Shown piece after piece: positions 10,040 to 22,440 of a stretch of 64,000 bases of DNA. Both the position numbers and the translations under genes were made by a program. Source of the DNA: Hysterangium stoloniferum (lineage: Eukaryota > Basidiomycota > Agaricomycetes > Hysterangiales > Hysterangiaceae). How positions within the stretch are numbered: the stretch's first letter is position 1; each line of letters starts with the position of its first letter. The notes beneath the pieces are model-generated. The model saw only the letters and a program-made list of their open reading frames with translations, was not told where the DNA came from and made no database searches. Location of the stretch: contig WHVD01000048.1 of assembly GCA_015178975.1 (NCBI GenBank), positions 372,001 to 436,000 of the forward strand, written 5' to 3'.

Positions 10040-12150
10040 TGTATCGAATTATAGAATGTGATTGAGAGAAATAACACGAATAGGAGAATGGGTAGACGAT
10101 CAACGCCTGTGTTTTTTGGCTGATTCGGCGGGGTACTTATACTCTGGTGCAGAATTTCACAGAGCCGCGTGTTAGCCACCATTGAGAATGCAGCTCTGAA
10201 TATCACTTATCATGGCCAAGTTGAAAGAGGTTGTAAAATTGGAAGGCATTTCTCGTATAGATCGTTTTGATGAATTTTGCTTGGCAACCCCGCGGAGACA
10301 AATGGCCGTTAAACTTGGGACTTGGGGAATTATACTTTGGAGAGTGTTTAGGGATTTGAGAACAATATTGGCGTAATTTTTAGTGTAAAAGTGATGAAAA
10401 GCTAATGTAAAAGTTCAACAGGGGGATCAAAAAGCTCCTTTTGTAAGGAGGATGGGCACAATACGCCGAAGTAGAGCTCGTTTACATCACATGTTCTCAA
10501 AGATCCATCACTGTTTTATATCACAAATGCGAGCTCTCAGGCTGATCTAATTTAACTTTAATCACGTCAATGCTGCACAAGGCAGAAATGATCTCACAAT
10601 CATCCGCACATCAATCGACAAGAGACTTGGAGAGACCACGAGTGCACCCATGGAGCACAGAAACCTGAATGTATCGTTGATTTCTGTTGATCAATGAAGA
10701 ATCCATCAATATTTTATATGTTGGCCTAGTAGCCTCCGGGACTACTGCAATTGGACTCTCTACGCACCGAAATGAGCCTCGGATACACAAGTCCTGGCTA
10801 TCCAGGGCTTTTTCCGGTGATGCTTTCAAGGACACGTACTCGCTAATTTCCTATGAATTTCTACACGCCCTATTGTCACAACTATCTATAGCTTGGCATG
10901 TTCATAGCCGCATGTACTGATACTTACAGCATACATGCAGGTAGATCCATTTCTAACAGCATCAGGGATGTGTGCATGTCTAGAGAAATTGTATCCGTTA
11001 TATAGACTTTTTACCATGAAGGGATGTCCCTTACGTTTCATAAAAAGATGATTTACCGTAGTAAAGTTGGAGTGCCTGTCTTTTTCGTTATTATCATAGT
11101 TAAATGCGGGGGAAGAATCTAGCTCTGGGCCATCTCAGAGCTTTGAACTGGAGCCAACTGCCACAGTTATGACTGAAGAGGTAAGAGAGGCTATATTGTA
11201 CCCATCAAAGGGTTTAATGGTGGTGGGGCTGCATACTATAAGGTGCACAAGCTGTGTTGACAAACAGGAAATACCATGTCCATGGTGTTCTGCCATAAAA
11301 TATCTTCAGAAACTTTGAAGAATATCAATATTAAAATCCCTTAAGTTTAGTGTTCTTTGTTATACATTTCCTAGCCTCCCTGCTGCTCATTTAAATAAAT
11401 AAAAACCTCCAAAGGCATAATTTGTGGCAGCGTGATATAGGCGCGCGAGTTTACACAAGGCTTCTGATAGAGCTGGACCAATCACGTATCGGATCGTTAT
11501 CCGATTTCAACTCAATGGGCATCCAATATCTGATTGGCCAAGTATGTGGCACGTGGCGGGAACGTGGCGCGGATCCAAAAGGATTTGTGCACTGGTGTAA
11601 GACTTGGGGGGACCATATATACCCTTCATTTACTATTATCCCATTTGCTCTTCTGACAGTGTGGGCTGGGGCTGAGCAGAACTCAACTCCACCTGCTATA
11701 ACTTCAACCTGAATCGTACTAAAATACTGGAGATATCGTGATAATTAAGGCCCCTCCCATATTTTTTTACGATATTAAGAGTCTGTTACGAAGGCAGGTA
11801 CCACGTTTCATCACAAGTAGATTCATCGAGTGTCATTGGATGCATGAACCTTGGCTCAACGCCTAAGGACGCGACGCGTCATTCACGTGACAGTTTTGTG
11901 AGAAATTGGAAATTGCAACCCCGCCGCCTGCCCCAAGCAACGAAAAAATCGCCCCGATTGGAAGGGCGGACTCGCGACGGGAAGGAGCACCAAACTAACG
12001 TGGTTTTAACTACGGACAGCCGTGGCATTCCGGCATTCAATCTGATATCTCGAGGTAGCTGTGTACAGTGCGCCTAATCTGCCCCACCGAGGTAGAGGGT
12101 GCAATCTGGAGTCCAGTCTCCACCACCGCACCGTCGCGGCATCGCAGAGC
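10040..12150. other. Long intergenic stretch, no gene recognised
   Basis: Includes a TATAAG-type box on the minus strand (complement of 10136-10141) serving the secreted-protein gene. An isolated 96-codon frame at 11422-11712 has no family signature. The 11830-12150 part is the likely promoter and leader of the transporter at 12151. Confidence 0.5.
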
Positions 12151-13649
12151 ATGAATCCTGTATCGAGTCCACATCCCGCTGCTCTTCATGTTCTGCATGC
12201 CCTTGCTTCAGACGATGACCGCATCCCAGCACCGTCTGTGTATGGTGTACCACTCAAATATCTCTCGTGAGCCCTTATATCCTTTTCCTAAAACGCCCCA
12301 TCATTCATTTCCTGGCCAGACTCGTTACACTAGCTGTACAGAATGCAGCACTCACCATTATTATGCACACCTCACGAACCACCATCCCAGCGTCTGAACA
12401 GTATTCCGCAGCATCCGCCGTGCTCTTCAACGAACTCCTCAAGGGCGCCATATCCCTCATGATTGCAGTTCGCCGTGTCGAACCAAAACGCGCTCCATGG
12501 CGTCGTATCGCCCGTGATATATTCAGCCCGGACTGTTGGAAGCTATCTATTCCCGCCATCCTATATGTCTTGCAAAATAATCTCCAATACGTCGCGGCCA
12601 CCAACCTCGATGCAGCCACGTTCCAGGTCACCTACCAGATGAAGATCCTCACCACCGCTGCGTTCTCCGTCCTTCTCCTGAGACGCCAGCTATCCGGCAC
12701 GCGATGGCTCGCCCTCTTCTTTCTCGCAGTCGGCGTCGGAATCGTCCAGATACAGAGCGGTGCAGGCGGTGCAAAGCGTCTTTCCGACACGGACGGCATG
12801 AACCCCCTTCTGGGCTTCCTCGCCGTCACCGCAGCATGCTTCACATCCGGCCTCGCCGGCGTCTATTTCGAGATGATCCTGAAGGGCTCGCAGGCCGACC
12901 TGTGGGTGCGCAATGTCCAGCTCTCGCTCTTCTCGCTCCTCCCCGCGCTCCTCCCCGCGCTCATCGACAACAACAGCGGCGCGCTCCCGGGCGGGCTCTT
13001 CCGCAACTTCGGCTTCTGGGCGTGGGCGACCGTGCTCACGCAGGTCCTGGGCGGGCTCATCACCGCGATCGTGATCAAGCACGCGGACAACATCCTCAAA
13101 GGGTTCGCCACCTCGCTCTCGATCGTCCTCTCCTTCGCCGCGTCCGTGTTCCTCTTCGAGTTCACCGTGACCCCGACCTTCCTCGTCGGCGCCGGCGTCG
13201 TGCTCGGCTCGACGTGGCTGTACAACCACCCCGGCCAGCAGCAGCAGGGCACCACCCCGCCCGGCGCCAACCCGGAGCGCATCCACCTCGGGCTGACCGT
13301 GACACTGAGCAGGAGCAGGAGCAGCAAGCCGACGAGCGCGCTCGGCTCGCCCGTCGACGCGGACGCGCCGATCCTCGGCCAGCTCGTGGCCGCGGCGGAC
13401 AAGAAGCGCGCGACCGCGCTCGTGACCGCGCTCGCGGTGCTCGGGATGTCGCCCACGCCGTCCCCTGCGCCGTCGCGCGCGCACTCGCCGCGGCCCGAGC
13501 ACCAGGCGCTCGTCGCCCACCCGATGTATACCCCGCCGCCGACGCGCCCGCCCTCGCCCCGCCCGCCGTCGCGGCTCTCGAGCGCGTCGACGCCGTATGT
13601 CTTGAGTCGGGCGGGGTCGAGTTTGGATGTGTCGACGACGCAGAGATGA
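12151..13649 (+). CDS. Golgi nucleotide-sugar transporter (SLC35A type, UDP-galactose/UDP-GlcNAc transporter family)
   Basis: Two exons, 12151-12266 and 12320-13649, joined by a 53 nt GT-AG intron, give 481 residues. The join produces YGVPLKYLSLVTLAVQNAAL, the usual first helix of the family. Conserved blocks follow: FNELLKGAISL, LQNNLQYVAATNLDAATFQV, TYQMKILTTAAFSVLLL, GFLAVTAACFTSGLAGVYFE, and GLITAIVIKHADNILKGFAT with SLSIVLSFAASVFLFEF. These belong to Nuc_sug_transp proteins, ten-helix antiporters that bring UDP-sugars into the Golgi in exchange for UMP. About 140 C-terminal residues after the last helix (SRSRSSKPTSALG ... PPTRPPSPRPPSRLSS) are Ser/Pro/Arg-rich and probably disordered and cytosolic, longer than in animal relatives. 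The 3' half is far more GC-rich than its surroundings, which opens long false frames on other strands. Substrate cannot be decided from sequence. An in-frame ATG at 12061 is an alternative start. Confidence 0.88.
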
Positions 13650-15640
13650 CGCGGTGGTGCTGGCGTGGCGTTGTGGACTCTATTACTCCATTCGATCCCT
13701 TTGTTTCTTGTTGGTTTGCATCGTTTTTTGAGCATCGTTTTTGACGGCTGGGTGGGATGGATGGACCCTGCCTGCTGCAGGCATAGAAACGGGATTTCCG
13801 CGTCTTGGTCCGTGGACAGGACACATTTAATTTTTCACATCGAGTATCTGCAGTCAAATATTAGCAATTAAATATGCCCAGGTGACGGAACGGCTGTTGA
13901 TATTGTGCTCCTGAACGCCGTCGTGGATGAGGTTGCTTAGAGCGATGCATGAGACTTCAACAAGGGAGCCCTCTGTAATGTCGTGACTAAGGGCTGTACA
14001 GGCATTTCTACAGACTGGTGACGCTGATTTTTACCTAGTCCATACGAGCTAATCACGAATGACTGTCTGCGGTACGTCAAGCGTGCTCCCAAACCTGATA
14101 TCACTACAGGAGTTCATGAAGATCGAGTGCATATATACATAGAGTCTGCTTTGGTTAGTGATCTATAACCTGCGTGTCCGTTTGAAGCATGCTGTTGAGC
14201 TGGTTTATGTACGGCTGAGACGCGCACTCCCAGCGGCTTTCCAAGACTGGGGTTAAACGTTTATGATTGATCCCCCGCTGAGGCCACGAGATGGAAAGTC
14301 CCCACCCGCATTCGCCAGCAATAGTTAAATCAACATTGCCCAGTGTCGTGGATCCAGAAGGCCAGGAGCTATGCCGGAACGGACACCAGGCAGTGACCAC
14401 TTCTGTTACTTATCAGGGCCTAAGGATATCTGCGATCGGGACACGGCCAACTACCATGTAGGGGGGACCCAAATTGTAAGGTAAAACCGCGCGAGAGTCT
14501 CAATAATGCTGCAGATTTGTTGACAAAGTTGTGCTGCTTTATTTTACCTAAATTCCGACACATGTCGCGAATAGTATATGTATTTGTGGACAACGGATTT
14601 CAAAGCGTTAAAAACGAGAAATAGAAGGATCGGTTGTAAATAACAATGACTAAGTATTGTATTATCATTTTTCCCTCTATCTGGTATGCCATGCCCCAAT
14701 CCTGCATCAAAAATTGAAACAACTATGAAAAGGACAGGTTACTTCTCCTGTGATATATCTAACATCTGAATAAGTGTGTATAAACACCTATTATAAATCC
14801 AGTGTTATAATTTTTTTTGTCGGGGTTGGGGGATAGAAGGTGTGTTCGGTATAGCAGCTCCTCCTTCCCTGCTAAGGTTTTTGGCTCATGCCAGATTATA
14901 CCGTGTTGTATTGTTATATTTCGGCGGTTGTTACGCCATGCAAAAGGACTCGAAACCATATGGCGATATTAGCAAGCAGTTACTAGGTATATATAGATGA
15001 GACATGTATTATAGCCCTCATCCGAGTTAACCATCACCTACTCAGACAAACGGAAAGTTTTTCGGTCTAAGAACAGCACCCCCGAAAACTTCAACAGGTA
15101 CCCCGCTGGATGTCCGCAATGAACCAGGTGGGTTTTCGGGATAGTTTAAATACGCTCTGGGTTCAGTGTATATGCTTATTGACGTCTAGATGTGGAGGGT
15201 ACGGCTTCATTTTTGACTTCAAAGCTACGGCGATCTCGTCCGATTATTTGCTATCCAGGAATTTCAATGATTTTTAATAGTTTCACATCCTGAATAAGCG
15301 TACAAAGACACTTGTTACCCAGTCATCACCGACGTTTCGACGGATGACCAGACCGGGCATCTGGGTACACAGGTGAAACTTGGGTGAAACACCCGATATG
15401 GCAGTGCTCCCGGAAAGCCGCACCTCTAGAAATGGGGAAGTTTTCAGAAACCCTGATGGATATGTAACGGGGCAGGAAGCACAGGCGACCCGTCGGCTTC
15501 CAGGCAGCCCGTTAGATGTTCACAGTGAACCAGTGAGATCTCACAGTTTTTGTTGGGATATATTTGTTAAATTTGATGATGAAACACACCTTTTTATAGG
15601 GGGAGTCCACCAATTATTGCAACTTTTCATATGAAGATGC
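13650..15640. other. Intergenic, no gene recognised
   Basis: Moderately AT-rich, with related-looking blocks near 15050-15130 and 15340-15560 (both contain CCCGG/GGGTTTTC-like words and AACCAG), perhaps eroded repeats. Nothing coding could be supported. Confidence 0.45.
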
Positions 15641-15941
15641 TAATTGTGGACCATGCATTTGGAGGTTAATGTGTGTCAGAACCACTATACACCTCCCAGA
15701 GCATCCAACCTATATTGTCAGGAGGTGCTACACTAACTGACACAAGATATTGAGACACAAAGTACTTTTATTACAAGCTTATTAAACCCTTGTATATTGT
15801 GTATTGCAATAGAGTCAACTCATACTATTTTTAATAGGTTATGGGCCCCGGCTTCTAATTGTAATACACATTACTATAAGTACTTGAATTTGGAGGCATA
15901 ACAAACCAACTTTTGTGTTTGGTTGAGCCTGTCACTTTTGC
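15641..15941 (+). other. Probable 5' LTR end and leader of copia element 1
   Basis: AT-rich non-coding sequence immediately before the copia polyprotein. A TTATGGGCCCCGGCTTC stretch at 15838-15854 looks like the primer-binding region that follows a copia LTR. A matching 3' LTR is absent because the element is truncated, so the LTR limits cannot be fixed. Confidence 0.35.
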
Positions 15942-18077
15942 TTGCATAAGCAAAAAAACCTTAATTTTCGGATTTTCGAAAATTTCCCTACTGTGTCAAG
16001 CATGACATCCTCAGAATCATTACCAAAATTCAAACCATTAAACAACCAAAATTATCCAGAATGGTCTGGAGAAATGAAGGCATGGTTGATGAAGTTGGGT
16101 TATTGGAAGCTTGTTTGTGGAAAAGAAATCAAGCCAGTAAATGGCAGTGATAACATTGAGAAGTGGGAAACAAAGGCAGAGAAAGCAGCTGCAGAGGTAT
16201 ATCTTATGGTGGAAAATGATCAGAGGGTGCATTTCCGTGGATTTGAAGAAGATCCAATCAAAATGTGGGACTTGTTGGAAAGGACACACTTACAACAAAA
16301 ACCAGGAGCCCGCTTCAATGCCTATGATGACCTATTCTCAATCCAAAAGGATGAAAAGGAGTCTTTGATGGATTTGGGTGTCAGAATTGATAAAGCAATG
16401 GGGACTATTCAAAACCTGCGCCCAAAGGACTTCACAATTGAAAAGTTGGATGAAGAATTACAATGCATGGCACTCATCCGGGCTCTTCCTGAGGAATATG
16501 CACACCTCTCCTCATCATTATTACTCATGGAAAAGTTGGACAAGAATACCATTCTCCAGGCATTTAGAAGCGAGGAGCTAAATCGCAATCGCCGTGGAGA
16601 AATGGTTAATAGGGCCAAAGCACCCATCAAGCATCGAAAAAAGATGGTTTGCTATAATTGTGACAAGGAAGGGCACCTCAGCTATGACTGTCCAAAGCCA
16701 AGGAATAAAGAAAAGATACAGCAATACTGGCAGTCACGCAACAGTGCTAACAAGATAGAAGAGGCAAAAATAGAGGAAGTAGAGGAACAGACAGGAAAAG
16801 CAAGTGTCTTTTCACAACATGATGCATGTGCAACCTCAGCTAATATCTATGATTGGAATACAGACACAGGGGCCACATCGCATATGACACCCCATTACAA
16901 TTGGTTCCACACCTATACCCCATACAGAACCCCAATAAAACTTGCAGACAATAGAATTGTATATTCTGAAGGTGTTGGGAGTGTTATTTTTCAACCAATC
17001 ATTGATGGAAGAGTTAGCCGGGAGGTTGAATTCACAAAAGTATTACATGTTCCAGCTTTACATAATAATCTTCTTGCTGTCCTATACCTCACACGTCATA
17101 AAGAATTTGATGTACACATTTCATCCAAAACCATAAGATTTAATCGCCATGGGAATCTTTTATTCACTGCATCAATCACTGATCGAAATGTGGGCTACTT
17201 GGATGGCAAGACTATTATAAATAAAATGGAGAATGTGCACATGTCCTCTACTTTACCTCTAGATCTGTCTCTGTGGCATAGAAGATTGGGACATCACCAC
17301 TATGAGGGGATAAAGAATCTAATGAGAAGAAACATGGTTAAAGGATTGGTACTTAATTCAAAGGCTAAACCAGATCCAATTTGTGAACCATGTCTTGCAG
17401 GAAAGATGCATGCCAATCCATTTCCCCCCTCAGAACATCACTGCAATGAACCTTTGGAGTTGGTACATACAGATGTACATTATATTGGCACAAGATCCCG
17501 ATCTGGATGTTACTATTGGGTCACATTCATTGATGAGGCTTCAAGATTCTATTACGTCATCCCAATCAAGTCCAAAAGTGGTGTTTTCTGGGCATTCAAA
17601 CGGTACAAAGCATTTGCAGAGAACCTCCTTGGACGGAAAATAAAGAAACTTAGGGATGACAAGGGTGGAGAATACATGTCAAGGGCATTCATTGAATTCA
17701 CCGATAAACATGGTATCTTGCGTCAGCATACAGTCTGTAATAGACCTCAGCAAAATGGAATGGCAGAGCGTGCAAACCGGACATTAGCAGAAGGGATTAC
17801 AACCATGCTAACAGAGTCTGAACTACCCAAGAACTTCTGGGAGTACTGCCTGGCTGCATTTGTACACATCTGGAACCACTGCCCATCATCTGCCTTAAAG
17901 GACAAAACCCCATATGAAATTTGGCACAAAAGGAAACCAAATATCAGTCACATCAGAGTTTGGGGATGCATTGCATATGTCCACATTCAAAAGGATAAAC
18001 GATCAAGCCTGGGATCTCACATGGAGAAATGCATCTTCATTGGGTATCCTGAAGGGTATAAGGGATGGTTATTCTAG
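15942..18077 (+). pseudogene. Ty1/copia gag-pol polyprotein, truncated after the integrase
   Basis: An uninterrupted frame of 711 codons; the native start is more likely the ATG at 16002 (MTSSESLPKF). Codon numbers here count from 15942. Order of domains: gag with the YPEWSGEMKAWL motif (about 35-200), CCHC zinc knuckle CYNCDKEGHLSYDC at 237-250, aspartic protease DTGATSH at 308, pre-integrase block SLWHRRLGHH with CEPCLAGKMH, then integrase with the catalytic triad D511, D573 and E609 (HTDVH, RDDKGGEY, NGMAERANR; 35 residues between the last two). The frame ends at GYKGWLF; reverse transcriptase and RNase H are missing. The TAG stop at 18075-18077 is formed at the junction with a different repeat. 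It retains unusually good coding capacity for a dead copy. Confidence 0.9.
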
Positions 18078-18751
18078 GAGGATATCTGAAAACTATTAAG
18101 TATACCAAATTCTAATATACTCTAAAGGTCATTTAAACATCTGGGATGTGATTCAAACATAATTTGGTTTTTAAAACTTTTTGAAAGTTTTAAACTCTCT
18201 CATACATTACAAACCCAAGAATCTTTCCGGACACAAGTAGACAATAAAAAAAATTAGTAGTTTGAAACACTAATACTTTTAAAAAGTAGATACCTTTAGA
18301 TAGTCCATTCCATGCATATGTATATCATTGGCACCTCTAAATACATATGTATTACTTCGGAATGGATCTGTCAATCTGAACAGATTTCTACTTGATTCAA
18401 CATACCCAGAATATATAGGGGGTTTTACTTAATAAAGGCAGCTGTGGTATGAAAAATTTCCAATAATATTTTACATATTTTACATGGAAATAACTTCATT
18501 ACAACTTTTAAAAAACAAAGTACTAATAAAAGTATTAGTAGACATCTGTAAAAGGAAGGAAATTATATACAATGGAATTTGTTAAATAACTATGGGTTGT
18601 ATAAGATGTAATATGGAGAACTATTTCTGATGGTTGTTTTTTGATGATATAATTGTTTCAGAATAGATATCACTCTTTAAAGATGGAGTTTTGTAAAAAT
18701 AAGACTTTTATTAGTAAATATTTGAGATTATAGTAATTATAAACACCCTCC
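18077..18751 (-). mobile_element. Short non-autonomous element X, copy 1
   Basis: This 675 bp AT-rich segment is the reverse complement, with few differences, of 42001-42675. Outer bases are GGAGGATATCTG at one end and ACACCCTCC at the other, so the ends form imperfect inverted repeats (GGAGGRTRTYTR). TA/TAG is repeated on both sides. It contains no open frame. Possibly a MITE; a solo LTR is less likely because the ends are not TG...CA. Confidence 0.7.
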
Positions 18752-19517
18752 TAGGACTTGGCTTCAGCTTATAGGCTGCACCCTTACTAGATCGTGTTGT
18801 CCAATTTCAAACAGGCGGACAGGGATCCCGGGGAGTCCGGGTGAGGTTCGTGGGTTGTAGGTCGTACGTTGGAGGTCGTGGGTCGTGAGTCGAGATGGTT
18901 GAGAGAGATAGATGTGCCGGAGCCCGTGGGCTCCAACTAGTACGAGCGGTGTGAATCAAGTAAGGTTTTAGAGAGGAAAATGTTATTAGATTACTGGGGG
19001 AATTTAAGCTAATTTTCTGACTGGATTTTATGTACAACATCTGCCAGTTTATATAGACCATGGAGTGAATGACATACTAATCTGGTAATGATGAAAACAA
19101 AAACTAACAAAACATAAAAGGGGAATAGTAAACACCAAGTTTGGTGTTAGGAACGGAACGGAACGGAGCAGAGTCCAAATCATGACAAAGCATAACCCAT
19201 AACGGGAAATGGAGTGGGAGCAGAGTCCTAATTGTGACAGGTCATTTGACTAAAATGGGAATGGGGCTCGATTAGAGCAGTGACAGGATTCTGAGCAGAG
19301 TCCGGTGACTGATGCGTGGGACGAAGACAGACATAGACAGAGTCGGAGTCCGGGGGAAGTCCAGTGACTGATATGTGTCGTAATGAGGTTGAACGTAACA
19401 AGTCTTGACGTAACGGGGTCCAGGCAGGAAATCCTATAAACAGACAATTGGTGCTTGTAGCGCGTGGGGGCGTACAGGTTAGTGCCTGGAGTCCAGCGAG
19501 ATTGTCTGGTCGTAACA
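18752..19517 (-). mobile_element. Solo-LTR relic E (same family as the LTRs at 37-39 kb), outer end missing
   Basis: Aligns by eye along its full length with the solo LTR at 37561-38380, from AGGACTTGGCTTCAGC to the terminal GTCGTAACA, and lacks the first ~50 bp, cut at element X. Most differences are CG in the intact copy versus TG or CA here. Confidence 0.8.
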
Positions 19518-19531
19518 GGTATCAATCCCCA

Positions 19532-19734
19532 TTGTGCAATTTATTCCAAAAGAATAATCTACAGATGATTGTTTGACTAAATTTTGTCAGATATAGGATA
19601 AATATTAATATTTCTGCATTCTTCAGAGTGATACCTAATCAACTGAATTTGATTAAATATTAATTCTACAGCAAACAATATAAATGTATATACTTTATTG
19701 AATAAATAGTTTTTAAAGTTTTGGGTTATCCTCC
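19532..19734. repeat. Dispersed ~200 bp repeat Y, copy 1
   Basis: Matches 23463-23665 in the same orientation, from TTGTGCAATTTATTCC to GGGTTATCCTCC. A GATAATC near one end and GGTTATC at the other are weakly inverted. Non-coding, very AT-rich. Confidence 0.65.
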
Positions 19735-20187
19735 CAACTTCTGTCCATGGAACATTTCTAGTTCCCATACTTCTAAACCTCATCCTTGTTCTGCATTTGG
19801 TAACTTGTCCATTGACAAGTATTCATTCATTTGCTTGTTGTATTCCCATTTCAGAACATTCATCCTAATCCATCTTATTGTGATCCTAGTATGTAGTACA
19901 ATAACAAAAGAACCTATATTAGTTTCCACACATTTGTACTATACCTTAGATCTGATATTGACTTAGTTTCTTATTCCTTCTTTCTTTCTGTACACTGGAT
20001 ATTTGGAACTCTGAATATCCATAATCTTCTGGTGTAAATCTCTCCTCTGAAATTAAGGACTTTCCAAGCATTGCACAGGGGTGCAGCACATAAGCTGAAG
20101 CCAACATCTTGACCCTATCCAGAAGTTTCCAAGTTCCCAGTTATTTCCCAATAGTTCTGGAATACATTCCTGACACAGCACTTAACA
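19735..20187 (+). mobile_element. Ty3/gypsy LTR relic F, 5' part missing
   Basis: Parallels the complete solo LTR at 48867-49430 from TTGTTCTGCATTTGGTAA through GCAGCACATAAGCTGAAGCC to the terminal GCACTTAACA. Nearly every CpG of that copy reads TG or CA here. The following sequence codes for gypsy gag, so this is a true 5' LTR remnant. Confidence 0.75.
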
Positions 20188-22440
20188 GTATATCAGATCT
20201 CAATCCTGCAACTTGCTCATCATGGGTCCCCAAAGGCAAAACTGCCAAACCACTCAACCCAAAACCCCACTTCAGCCCACAGCATCAGCTTCCATTGAAG
20301 AAGTCATTGAGGTAGTGAAAGAGCCAGACACTCCCCAAGTTTCTGATAGTGATGAGGATCAGCCAGACAAATCAAAAAGAAAACTTCCAATGATCTGACT
20401 GAAATGATGTTTATCAACTCCATTGTGAAATTTGCTGACTATCTGAAATCCACTGAGGAAAGCAAAGAATCCTCCCATACTGGAGTCAAAGAATCTGGAC
20501 CATTTACCAGCAAGGACCCAAAAAAATTGAAGAATTTCCTTCTTCAATGCCATTTCAGTTTCCATGATCAACCTGCCACATTTAAATCCAACAGTCAAAA
20601 AGCCAATTTCACACTCTCTTATCTCAAGGATACCACTCAGGATTGGTTCAAACCCTGACTTTCTGGAATATCCAACAAGACACCTGCATGGCTCAATGAC
20701 TAGGACACATTTGTCCAAGAACTGGAAACTAATTTTGGACCTTATGATCAATCTGGAAAAGCAGAAAATGAACTAATGGCACTCAAAATGAAGGACAATC
20801 AATGAGTCTCTTATTATCTCATCAAGTTCAATATCCTCATTGCACATTGTGGTTAGGATGATTCTGCCCTCAGACACTATTTCTATATGGGTCTTTCATC
20901 ATGCCCCCCCCCCCCCCCCCCCCCAAAAGTTGACATCTGCAAAGAAGGAAAGCCAAAAACTCTCCAACCCATGTCAATGAAAGCTCAGAAATCTGATGCC
21001 TGCTATTGGGAATGAAAAGCAGAAATCTCATGAGAAAATATGACAGAACATTCTCAAAGCAAAAGGCATTGACTAGCAAGTCTTCCAGCAACAACTCTGG
21101 CAATAATACTGGTAAATCAGGTCCTGATCAGAAGAAAGACAAGAAATCCAACAAGGAAAAAACAGTCAACTTCTGATAAACCTGTCATTTCCCATCTGTT
21201 GGGTTCCAACAGTAAACTAATCCTGAAGGAGAAACAATGACACATGAATAACAACCTCTGCCTTCTGTGGGAAAGGCAGACACAAGGTTTCCAACTGCAC
21301 TGTTAAGTAAAACTCTTCCAAGGCTCACATGGCAATTCCACTATGACTTCAATGTCCAAGGAGAAACCTACCATGGAGTTGAAAAAAGAGTATGCAACCC
21401 TCCAGAACCTGCACGGACAGAGGGTTGTATTGACTCCCTCTGTTTCTGTATCTGTCCCAATGCATCTGCTCTTTCTAATCCTGACTCATTATTTGTAAAC
21501 TCATTTCTGACCTTCTTGGAAATTTAGTGTTCCAAGGTCTGATAGATTCTGGCTCCACACACTGTTTTGTAGATACCACTTTTGCCACAAAACATAATCT
21601 GAAAATCTGAAACTCCATTCTATTCCTGCAATCTCTTTGCATCTATTTGATGGCACTAGCAATATGGCAATCACTCAAGCCTGTGACATGTCTATCCAGT
21701 TCTCATGTGGTACATCCCAGACAGTTACATTTTTCATAACACAATTGGACTCTAGCTGTTCAGTCATTCTTGGATACAACTGGCTCACCTGATATAATCC
21801 ATTGATTGACTGGGTATTGGGCAGTATAACTTTCTGAATTCCTGACACTTCCATTCCTCCTGCAGTATCTAATCTGGCCAGAGACTCTTCAGTCTCAATG
21901 GCAATTCCAGCTTCTACCAAAACCTCCAAACCTCTGAAAATCTCTATCATCAATGCTGTGGAATTTGTTAGGGTGAGTGAACTGGACAGATTACAGTGTT
22001 TTTCAATCAGCTTAAAAGTTGATGAAGCATCTGGATGTTTCACAACTCCAGAATTATCCAAGCTAAAAGTCAACCTGGAAGAGGTTCCCAACAAATACCA
22101 TGATTTTGTGGACATTGTCAGTAAGCAGAAAGCTGACTGGCTTCCACCACATAGGCCTTACAACTTTAAAATTTGATATTGAGCCTGGTTCAAACCCTCC
22201 CCTAGGACCTATTTACCTGTTGTCCCAATTAGAACTTTCATCTATTCTGGAGTTCTTGGATGAACACTTGTTGATAGGTTTCATCTGGCCCTCAAAGTCT
22301 CTGTATGGAGCACCCATCCTTTTTGTCAAGAAAAAGGATGGTTCCCTTTGCCTTTGTGTTGATTTCTGAGGCTTAAATTCTATAACATAGAAAGATAAGT
22401 ACCCACTTCCACTCATTGCAGATTACTCAATACCCCATGC
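20188..22440 (+). pseudogene. Ty3/gypsy element 1: eroded gag, protease and start of reverse transcriptase
   Basis: Pieces in shifting frames: the gag leader from 20222 (MGPQRQNC), gag core 20404-20658 (SKDPKKLKNFLLQC, ANFTLSYLKDTTQDWF), protease around 21530-21600 (IDSGSTHCFVDTTFA), the linker before reverse transcriptase (SKQKADWLPPHRPYNF, 21898-22176), and the reverse transcriptase start 22160-22369 (ILFVKKKDGSLCLCVDF). The latter stops at a TGA where the family has the arginine of DFRGLN, as expected from CGA to TGA decay. A run of 21 C residues sits at 20904-20924. Homology is lost soon after KDKYPLPLI near 22415. Confidence 0.82.

Noticed and set aside
11422..11712. 96-codon ORF upstream of the nucleotide-sugar transporter
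   Set aside because: No homology signature, no intron signals, ordinary length for chance in an intergenic region.
12690..13857. Long antisense and alternative-frame ORFs (up to 346 codons) over the nucleotide-sugar transporter
   Set aside because: They are arginine/alanine-rich by-products of very high GC; the + frame at 12320-13649 carries all family motifs.
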